From: Strongylocentrotus droebachiensis | Lineage: Eukaryota; Echinodermata; Echinoidea; Camarodonta; Strongylocentrotidae | DNA length: 64,000 bases | Direction of reading: 5' to 3' | Assembly (NCBI GenBank): GCA_035222895.1 | Contig: JAVYIG010000599.1 | Coordinates: 310,001-374,000, forward strand | Part shown: positions 52,601 through 58,629 of the stretch, in pieces | Position numbering within the stretch: position 1 is the stretch's first letter | Layout of the letters: every line of letters begins with the position of its first letter | Translations under genes and position numbers: made by a program | The notes under the pieces: generated by a model | What the model was told of the DNA's origin: nothing | What the model saw: only the letters and a program-made list of their open reading frames with translations | Databases searched by the model: none

Positions 52601-54011
52601 CTTTGAAATTTTCACCTTTTGACATTTCTTATTTTCTTTTTGCATGATTTCTGTCAAAAATTGCATTACCGGTAATTACTTCAAAGCAATCATTTTAGGG
52701 TGTTTAATTTGTTTTCCTTCAGTTTTTTGGTTGATGCATTGTTCTTTCTCATCTTGAAATTACATCGAAATAAATTTTGGTTTTGCTCTCTGCAATAAAA
52801 ATCAATACAAGTTACAGCATAGTGACTAGTGAGCATGTAGACATTTCTATTTGCAGGATATCTACCGGTATGCCGTTATTACTGTTTAGACTATAATATA
52901 AAAATTGATCTGGTTATTTAGTTCCCATCCAGTGGGAACTAGAGTTTAACTGGATATGATTGAATATTTCACAAACTTATGTATTACTCCTAGATGAATA
53001 GAACCAAAGAAAAAAGAGGAAAAAATCAATGAAAACAAAAATCAATCAATGCATGGGCCCTTTTTCATGAAACCTGTTATCAATAACAGATAATTGTTAA
53101 AAGCTACTGGATATCCTTGCATTTGATTGGCTGTGAGCAGATTTGTCATGGATCTGTGGCACTTGTTGAGGATGACAAGTTTCATGAATCAGGGCCCTGA
53201 TCATAATAACATTGTGTCAAGATTATTTACATTTGTCCACCGAGTTCTTTTACAGTAGGTCTTTCTATGAATGATGTGCTTACACATTAAATGTAGAAGA
53301 ACCCTGTACATGTACCTTTTATCATTTTTTCTTTATTTGCATGAAACTTTTTGCAGTATATCATTTCAAAAAGATATGTATGCATAATGCAGGCCTGATT
53401 GATGTCTCCCCCTTCTGATTTGTTGCCTTTTCATTACAGCAGTTCTGACCCAAAATGGTGTGTTATTAAAAAATAGATGAAGGAGGATGTACAATTTTCT
53501 TATACAAACCCAATTTCTTTGTACAGAATTTGATTGATCTGAGTGACACAAGGCAAATTTATCCCCTCTTTCGCTGGGAAAGGGGGGTGGGTGAAAGCCA
53601 TGCCTAGGAAAATTTCAGAGAACTCACAAGTATTGTTTCCCTTGGCCCTATTTAAGCAAAGTTGATTTTGTTATAGCACCATATCTAATTTGAGCTTTTC
53701 TCCCAGTCTACAGACAAAAAAAAAAGGCAACAAGCACCCCAAAAAAATAAGAAGAAAAAAGAAAGAATTTGCAATCTCATTTTGGCAGTCTCTCTACCCT
53801 ACTCCTGGATACACTGTATCTATGTTTGTGTTGTGACTTGTTCATCATCATGCAAAACCCAAATTTACCTGTGGCGGCCATTTTGCATGTGTGTTATCCC
53901 TTGTTTAGATCCGTGGCCACAACATGGCGCACCTTGATCCCCTCGGCATCAACGCGGCTGACCTCACAGAGGTCGTACCTCCGGAGCTGGTCCTCACAAG
54001 CTACCAAATGG
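28331..54011 (+). CDS. OGDH: 2-oxoglutarate dehydrogenase E1 (OGDH), 5' part with alternative exon 3
   Basis: Exon 1 (28331-28609) and exon 2 (32325-32537) are phase 0 at both ends. They are followed by three alternative exon 3 copies (39044-39149, 39545-39650 and 53909-54011), each starting in phase 0 and ending in phase 1. The product starts with a basic, acid-poor presequence of about 60 residues, as expected for import into mitochondria. The OGDH N-terminal signature follows ([20 protein letters not shown]), then [35 protein letters not shown] and IRGH..A.LDPL. This subunit decarboxylates 2-oxoglutarate with thiamine diphosphate in the TCA cycle. The thiamine-binding and catalytic domains are absent here and must be encoded beyond the right edge. 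A DIRS element occupies the intron at the window end. Identification of exons 1, 2 and 53909 is firm. Confidence 0.93.
28831..29230. mobile_element. Long palindromic foldback element (OGDH intron 1)
   Basis: It is about 400 bp, with two arms of about 195 bp meeting at CTCCTAATGGTTAGGAG (centre near 29029). Both outer arms carry TGACGTCA. Arm identity is high over most of the length. No coding capacity and no clear target duplication. Confidence 0.85.
30072..30666. mobile_element. TA-flanked MITE with CCGTATTTGCCGGC ends, carrying a tRNA-like SINE
   Basis: Terminal inverted repeats of about 28 bp (CCGTATTTGCCGGCGTAAAG at the left, mirrored at 30637-30664) are bordered by TA. Subterminal GGGTGCAGCCTATGCG and its mirror extend the similarity. 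A tRNA-like sequence plus a T25 run sits inside, near the right end. Confidence 0.83.
30491..30603 (+). repeat. tRNA-derived SINE fragment with T25 tail
   Basis: The box-A-like GATAGCCGAGCGGTTTAAGG is followed by a 5-bp stem with 7-nt loop (TGATT TTAGTCA AATCA), an extra arm and a box-B-like GAGTTCAAATCCC, then T25. It resembles a long-variable-arm (Leu/Ser-type) tRNA, but the acceptor stem does not pair, so it is a retroposed tRNA-like element, not a working tRNA gene. Confidence 0.6.
32325..32537 (+). CDS. OGDH: OGDH exon 2
   Basis: This exon has 213 nt (71 codons) between CTCTCCGCAG and CAG/GTCAGT. It encodes [20 protein letters not shown], a Pro/Ala-rich linker and then [20 protein letters not shown] and YQ. 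It matches the helical N-terminal region of animal OGDH. Confidence 0.95.
32668..33060. repeat. CTCTCTATAAAGGCC-family repeats, copy 3 (clustered)
   Basis: Several diverged copies follow one another in OGDH intron 2: GTCGAACCTGTGTTAGTGGT, then CAAACCTGTCTATTGAGGCC, then GGCCACTATAGACAGGTGGC and AAACCTGTCTAGAAAGGCC. Confidence 0.6.
33161..33270. mobile_element. MITE with GGCCCTGTTTCATAAAAC ends
   Basis: The left GGCCCTGTTTCATAAAACTT and the right AGTTTTATGAAACGGGCCCC are inverted, about 110 bp apart. A related element lies at 53055-53198. Confidence 0.7.
37577..37764 (+). repeat. (CT)n-rich microsatellite
   Basis: CT/CTTT repeats of about 190 bp in OGDH intron 2. Its reading frames (Leu/Ser and Arg/Glu) are artefacts. 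Confidence 0.95.
38395..38768 (-). pseudogene. Candidate degraded coding segment in OGDH intron 2
   Basis: One minus-strand frame stays open for about 110 codons apart from a single TGA. It contains [20 protein letters not shown], a hydrophobic helix-like [14 protein letters not shown], and a polar part with [20 protein letters not shown]. Composition is more gene-like than its surroundings. No family recognised. It ends next to the 501-bp duplication. Confidence 0.25.
39044..39149 (+). CDS. OGDH: OGDH alternative exon 3, version A (copy 1)
   Basis: This exon has 106 nt, entering in phase 0 after CTCCTTGTAG and leaving in phase 1 at CTAG/GTAAAC. It encodes [20 protein letters not shown] and then [15 protein letters not shown]. 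The IRGH..A.LDPL start is the canonical OGDH segment. The part after it lacks the Asp-containing loop (ADLDSSVP in vertebrates). Reading on past the donor gives a stop soon after, so the splice site is needed. Confidence 0.85.
39545..39650 (+). CDS. OGDH: OGDH alternative exon 3, version A (copy 2, identical)
   Basis: This is base-for-base identical to the exon at 39044-39149, including acceptor and donor, and lies 501 bp downstream in a tandem duplication. Using both copies in one transcript would shift the frame (106 + 106 nt), so they can only be alternatives, or one is an assembly artefact. Confidence 0.8.
44517..45832 (+). repeat. Pair of diverged direct repeats
   Basis: 44517-44700 and 45571-45832 share CATAGGCATAGTCTCTAGCA-type sequence, CAAGGTCAC, CTATCTCCACTATC and TCTAGATAGTC/TGGATAGTCCGAGAG. 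The interval between is GC-richer than usual and could be the inside of an old mobile element, but no protein was recognised. Confidence 0.5.
47380..47514. mobile_element. Foldback MITE with GGGCATTGTTTCACGAAAC ends
   Basis: The two halves mirror each other (TTTCACGAAAC...CAAGTACAA against TTGTACTT...GTTTCGTGAAACA), 135 bp in total. Confidence 0.7.
48066..48447. mobile_element. Candidate MITE with GGGTRYGTTTATGCT ends
   Basis: The left GGGTATGTTTATGCTC and the right AGCATAAACGCACCC are inverted, about 380 bp apart. The interior is GC-richer than the flanks. It shows no convincing protein frame. Confidence 0.5.
48558..48716 (+). repeat. Two partial direct copies of the AGGGGAAGTCC foldback end
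   Basis: Copies at 48558-48603 and 48674-48716 both read TTAAAGGGGAA(A)GTCCCC followed by CTGGTGTAAA and a GACTTAA segment. They match the terminus of the element at 15348-15852 but lack its other half. Confidence 0.7.
51038..51229. repeat. CTCTCTATAAAGGCC-family repeat, copy 4
   Basis: It reads TTCAAACCTGCTTTAGCGAC with repeated GACCACCTGNCTATAAAGACC words, ending AGTCTTTATGTACAGGTTTC. Confidence 0.6.
51732..52241 (+). mobile_element. TTAA-flanked MITE, copy 2 (OGDH intron)
   Basis: It is the same family as 20589-21101, in the same orientation and similar along its full length. It has TTAA at both borders (AGGTAATTCAAAG ... CTTTGTAATACCT). Confidence 0.88.
53055..53198. mobile_element. MITE with GGGCCCTTTTTCATGAAAC ends
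   Basis: The left GGGCCCTTTTTCATGAAACC and the right AAGTTTCATGAATCAGGGCC are inverted. It shares TTATCAATAACA with the element at 33161. Confidence 0.6.
53909..54011 (+). CDS. OGDH: OGDH alternative exon 3, version C
   Basis: This exon has 103 nt, entering in phase 0 after CCCTTGTTTAG and leaving in phase 1 at ATGG/GTAAGA. It encodes [20 protein letters not shown] and then [14 protein letters not shown]. The string [19 protein letters not shown] is the closest of the three to the vertebrate segment LDPLGILDADLDSSVPADI. It ends in the same phase as versions A, so the versions are interchangeable in frame. Confidence 0.92.
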
Positions 54012-54152
54012 GTAAGAAAATCACCAGAGCCGAGAAGCAGCCATGAGCATGCCTCCATTTTTCTTTTCTTTTTTGTTTATTTGCTGCTTCTCTCCTTTTC
54101 ATATACCTGTAGTCCGCTTCTAGCTTCATTGCATCTTGCTATTAGAGACCTA

Positions 54153-54471
54153 GGGAGCGTTTCATAAAGAGTTTGTAAAGTTACGCATGACTTTACGAAT
54201 GACTTAAATATGAAAAGCCAAAATGGGATGCTCAATCACTGCATCAACTAAAGTTCAACTGTGCAGATGTAGATTAACATTCTTATTATAGCAAACATTT
54301 TTAATGCAAAGTATATTTTTTGCCATAATTTAATTGAGGTTATTGGAAATATACATGTAGTCACACTTTGTTAAAACATCTGGAAACACCGGCTATCCTA
54401 TCTGGCACTTCATATTCAAGTCGTTCGTAAAGTCATGCGTAATTTTACGAACAGCTTTATGAAACACCCCC
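54153..54471. mobile_element. MITE with GGGNGYGTTTCATAAAG ends, just downstream of OGDH exon 3C
   Basis: Inverted arms of about 66 bp (GTTTCATAAAG...TTACGCATGACTTTACGAA and mirror) enclose about 185 bp of AT-rich DNA. It starts 142 bp after the exon 3C donor. Confidence 0.78.
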
Positions 54472-55470
54472 ATGTATTCACTTTTCTGAAGGATGGTGTT
54501 TGGTACATGTAGAAGTAGGCACTTGTTAGGTACCAATTCAGCATGCATGTCCTCAGCACCCTTCCGGCAAGTTTTCATATTTTGAAAGCCAATAAAACAA
54601 AATGGAATTGAGATAATCAAAATATACTTAAAAATTGAGTACCCGGTATGCCTTTATTGTACCTAATCTTTATAGGCCTTAATTAGATAAAAATATGATT
54701 AACCTGTTGAATACCAAATTCTGTGATTCCTATAGGTGTAATACAGGAACCATACAATTCCCATAAGGAAGGGGTTAAACATATGATTGGAGATAAATTT
54801 GGTACCCATGTGCTCTAGGGCATGCAGGTCGCTTAATGGCCTGAGAAAAATGCAGGAATGGTGCCTATAAAATGCCTACCATGGTTTTTTTTCACTTTAA
54901 CTGCAGTGCCTTTCTTTATTGATTTGTATTTAGATTTTACACTTGAGTAGAGTAGAATACTTGCCAGAAAGAACACAATATGCACATAAGAGTTTGACCA
55001 ATGTGTAGTTTAGGCACACTTAGATTGTGTAGGCTATATATATGAAAACACTGAGAGAATACTGTTTGTACACTAGCTGTCTGACACCTTGACGTAATGT
55101 GACTGACACTGTGGCCACAGATAGGAGCACCTCTATATGTGTACCACAGTGTGACCACAGCAGATTAACATCTTCACTGTGTGACTGTGTATGTCACTGT
55201 GATGACACCATTATACTTCCTGTGTGACACTGTACAGTGGCCACAGTGAATCACAATTGGTGCACCACAATGGAGTCACAGTGTAGCTTTGAAACAAGTT
55301 CACTATGCAACACAGTAGTTTTTTTTATAAATGTAATGCTTCCTGGGAGAAATTTCAATTATTAAATATATTTGTGGCTTCCACCCAGTAAATAAGATCG
55401 ATTGATCGATCTGTATCAATAAGGTCGATTGATCGACCTGTATTGAAAAACACAAGTCAGAAAAAATCTT

Positions 55471-55544
55471 GGAACCAGCGGGATCTGAACCTGCCATCTA
55501 CTGCTTGCCGGGCAGCGACTCTACCACCAGGCCATCACTGGTCC
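55471..55544 (-). repeat. tRNA-like SINE head, minus copy
   Basis: This is the reverse-complement counterpart of 55907-55980. It differs by about one base before the T-arm (TAGATGG instead of TACATGG). Confidence 0.7.
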
Positions 55545-55906
55545 ATGGCACAGTCACGATGAACTAGAAACAAATACCTAAGCTCTCCTGGTTAATTCTG
55601 ACTCATTAATATTCATTAGTCCGCCATAGGACAGTAACTTTTTATAAATGTAATGCTTCCTGGGAGAAATTTCAATTATTAAATATATTTGTGGCTTCCA
55701 CCCAGTAAATAAGATCGATTGATCGATCTGTATCAATAAGGTCGATTGATCGACCTGTATTGAAAAACACAAGTCAGAAAATTTCTCCCAGGAAGCATTA
55801 CATTTATAAAAAGTTACTGTCCTATGGCGGACTAATGAATATTAATGAGTCAGAATTAACCAGGAGAGCTTAGGTATTTGTTTCTAGTTCATCGTGACTG
55901 TGCCAT

Positions 55907-55980
55907 GGACCAGTGATGGCCTGGTGGTAGAGTCGCTGCCCGGCAAGCAGTACATGGCAGGTTCAGATCCCGCTGGTTCC
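55907..55980 (+). repeat. tRNA-like SINE head, plus copy
   Basis: 74 nt, GGACCAG ... CTGGTTCC. The box-A-like TGGCCTGGTGGTAGAGTC, an anticodon-type arm CTGCCCGGCAAGCAG with GGC at the anticodon position (Ala-like), and a T-arm-like GCAGG TTCAGAT CCCGC are all present. The SINE body and its repetition argue against a functional tRNA gene. Confidence 0.7.
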
Positions 55981-57171
55981 AAGATTTTTTTTGACTTGTG
56001 TTTTTCAATACAGGTCGATCAATCGACCTTATTGATACAGATCGATCAATCGATCTTATTTACTGGGTGGAAGCCACAAATATATTTAATAACACAGTAG
56101 TTGTAGTGTGCTATTCTGGGAATGTGACACAGTGTAAAATACTGTGGTCGCAGAGAACATAGTGGATTTGGAACATTTCCACAGTGTTGACTGTTGCAAA
56201 AAACTTGGTCAACACTGTTTCCACACTATGACCACAGAGAATTACCACGGTGTGGTCACATAGACTTGCATCACTTAATGCACTTCTCAAAATGTTGGAC
56301 TATGTGAGCACACTGTGGGTGCTGATCACTGTGTTCTTTCTAATAGTTATGTAGCATGATTAATCACATTCGGTCATGGGTAACATCATTTTCACTAATG
56401 TAATTTTTCAAATTCATTTTTCACTAGTCTAGTATTATACCTTTTCACAAGTTTTCATTGATGAAAGAAATAAAATATGTATCTATTGCTTCACCTCTCT
56501 TGCAAATGAAAAAAATATCTTCATAAACAACTTTAAAAAAAATGAATAAAATCTATGCATTTAAACACCTGTTATGCGTGAGGGCCCCAGTTTATCAAAT
56601 TTCATATAGTGAAGCCTGATTGGGCATTCTGCATGATTTAGTTACAGGTTGATTTGGTACAATAAATCTTTTTGATGAGGTTTTTGACAGTTATGAAATG
56701 TTTACAAGCTTCATAATTTGGAATATATCGGTATGCTAATGGTATTCTGAAATTGGAACTGTCAATTTTTATTTGATATGAAATGTATTCAGATAATTGT
56801 TTAATGGGCTTTGAGACTAATAAATAACTGCAAGGTTCATGCAAGCTGTTTAAAGTTGTTAATTTTACTCCATTTTAGAAGTTGAGATATGTATCATGTT
56901 GAAAAGATGTACATGTATGCGCAGAAAAACCTAATAACTAGAAATCTTGAAGCATCTTTGTAGCTTGTAATAAAATGGGCAGCAAAGAATATAGAAGAAC
57001 AAAAGTTAGAAGATAAAGTGTTGGTAGAAGGGCTTTTAGTGTTTATAAAAGAAAATATAGCAATATATAAGATGTACAAAAGAAAATGTAGATTGGAGCA
57101 GGCATGATGTACATGTAGTTTAAAAAAATGAATTATTGCAATGCAGAGCTTAGATGCTTGCTCACATTGTT

Positions 57172-57413
57172 CCCTATAAAGTTGGAATAAATTATTCTGA
57201 CCTCTTTCCATGAAATGATTTTGACAATATGGTTTATTCTTGACAGATAAAGTCTTCTCTGAATTTTTTATTGATAACTCTTTATCGATCTATCTTTATT
57301 GATAAATAAAGTTTTGAGAAGATATAAATTCATCTATAAAGAATAAATCATATTGTTATCGTCACACTAATTTCACGAGAACAGATACAAACAATTTATT
57401 CCAACTTTATGGG
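57172..57413. mobile_element. Foldback MITE with CCCTATAAAGTTGGAATAAA ends
   Basis: The left CTATAAAGTTGGAATAAATT and the right AATTTATTCCAACTTTATGG are inverted. The arms continue with partial pairing to a centre near 57290. Confidence 0.7.
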
Positions 57414-57809
57414 CAACACTGTTGATGATGATGGTATCTGTATGTATGACATTTTCAATGTACATGTAGATTGGCCTGAGTTAAATATGTATTCTTACAT
57501 TTTTTTTTTTTTCATCTATTTATTTCCATCTATTTATTTCCATGTGAAGATAAAAACAATATTATATAATCTTCAAAATACAGACATGTATAATGAGATA
57601 ATCATGAAAGTATAAGGATCTGTCAATTAAAACAAATCTTAATTATTGCTATTTGATGTGTGGTGCTATGGTAGGCAATCTCTTTGCTCAGACAAAATCG
57701 CTGCCCACAAGAAGGCAGGTAAAGCCATTGACAATGCACAGCTTTAACAGCCTTGCGGGAGCCTACAAAATCTGCAAATCAAGTCAGGAGGAATAAGAAC
57801 AGAAATGAC

Positions 57810-58101
57810 TTAAAGGTATTACAAAGTTTTGGGAAATCTTGAAAAATGTGGTAATAGTGATTCTTTACAATTGTGACATATTTGGATGCCCCTGTGGATG
57901 TATTAAACACACCAGAAATTTTAGCCCCTAAAACACTTCTGCTTTCGCGAAAAATTGAATATAAAGATTTACTGGTGCTCCCGGTAAATGTTGATAAATT
58001 TCAAATAGTTCCTTCGGCCGTGCAACGGTAGCTGCGACCATGAAAATTTCAGAGTATGTAGTTGTGGTATATAATTCCGAACGAGAATTGCTAATAGGTC
58101 G
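57810..58101 (-). mobile_element. TTAA-flanked MITE, copy 3, split by the DIRS element
   Basis: It begins TTAA-AGGTATTACAAAG and follows the reverse complement of the repeats at 20589-21101 and 51732-52241. It breaks off at GGTCGAT. Its sequence resumes after the DIRS element (63984 onward, GATTTTAGTCAATAAAC) and runs off the window. Confidence 0.88.
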
Positions 58102-58119
58102 ATTTACATCAATAAATCA

Positions 58120-58274
58120 ACGTATCTACCTATTCTACTTTGCTATTGTTGCACCTCAACATTGCATAACCGAAACTTAAAACACATCGCCAAATTGCTC
58201 ATACCCCCCCGCCCAAAGGCGCCCTCCGTGACCCTTGCGTCCGAGCGCCGCCAACGTAACCTCTTCCTCTTATC
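58120..58274 (+). repeat. DIRS left inverted terminal repeat
   Basis: This 155-bp segment, from ACGTATCTACC to CCTCTTATC, is the reverse complement of 63788-63942. By eye it is almost identical; one C-run position near 58210 differs. Confidence 0.93.
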
Positions 58275-58629
58275 TCTTCGCATCCGAACGGATAAGTTAC
58301 ACTAAAAATCGCTCCCAAAAGTTGAAGAGTTTTTCCTCTTTAGTCACTTTTTGGTTCGCATTTTCGCCTTTTATAATATTCTCTACGATTTCCTGTTCGT
58401 TAGAGAGTAGTTTCACTCCGTGAATTTATTTATTTATCAGTATTCTAGAACGTTTTCTTGCCGACTACTGTTACGTTTCCGCTTTCGCGTTTACCTGTCC
58501 TCACTCCTCCGAGGCCTCGGGTGCGTGCGGGGGTAGTCGGTGGGGTGTTTTAGTCACTGGTAGTTTATTTAATTCTTGTTGATAATTGCTCGTACCCTTT
58601 GTTTAATGTTTTTTCCCGCAGGTTATAAT

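Larger units (their letters stand above)
39772..53908. other. Large OGDH intron between exon 3 versions A and C
   Basis: About 14 kb with no supported exon. It holds TACATGTA-type words, a probable LINE tail on minus near 43390-43420 (TTTCAATTTC and AATAAACTG on that strand), the repeats at 44517, 47380, 48066, 48558, 51038, 51732 and 53055, and a GC-richer minus-strand frame at 41116-41260 that I could not assign. Confidence 0.6.
55321..56090. mobile_element. Palindromic composite of tRNA-derived SINE units with 12-bp target duplication
   Basis: The direct repeat AACACAGTAGTT borders it at 55309-55320 and 56091-56102. Inside, a full SINE unit on the minus strand (about 55640 down to 55321) is preceded by a partial tail copy (about 55785-55641). 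On the plus strand the mirror arrangement follows: partial tail (55786-55830), then a unit to 56090. Each full unit has a 74-nt tRNA-like head, a CAGGTCGATCAATCGACCT hairpin pair and an AT-rich tail ending in A-run. Tail and next head are joined directly (TTATAAAAAGTTACTGTCC). Confidence 0.8.
55080..56345. repeat. CACAGTG/CACTGTG heptamer-rich degenerate array (interrupted)
   Basis: Outside the inserted SINE composite, about 480 bp (55080-55320 and 56103-56345) hold ten perfect CACAGTG or CACTGTG words. Their starts are 55107, 55145, 55175, 55195, 55242, 55277, 56128, 56180, 56311 and 56327. Related words such as GTGGCCACAG also occur. Confidence 0.7.
54012..58100. other. OGDH intron 3 up to the DIRS insertion
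   Basis: No OGDH exon 4 was found (expected to follow with an FYGLDESDLD-like segment). The interval holds the MITE at 54153, the heptamer-rich array with the SINE composite, the foldback at 57172 and the TTAA MITE interrupted by the DIRS element. Confidence 0.6.

Noticed and set aside
53769-54167. 132-codon plus-strand frame over OGDH exon 3C
   Set aside because: It is in a different frame from the conserved IRGH...LDPLGI sequence. The true coding part is only 53909-54011.
55907-55980. Functional tRNA-Ala gene
   Set aside because: The cloverleaf is plausible, but it is the head of a repeated SINE unit with an AT-rich body and appears again inverted at 55471-55544.
55107-56333. V(D)J-type recombination signals
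   Set aside because: The heptamers are perfect but no nonamer at 12- or 23-bp spacing was found. They are reported only as an unusual word array.
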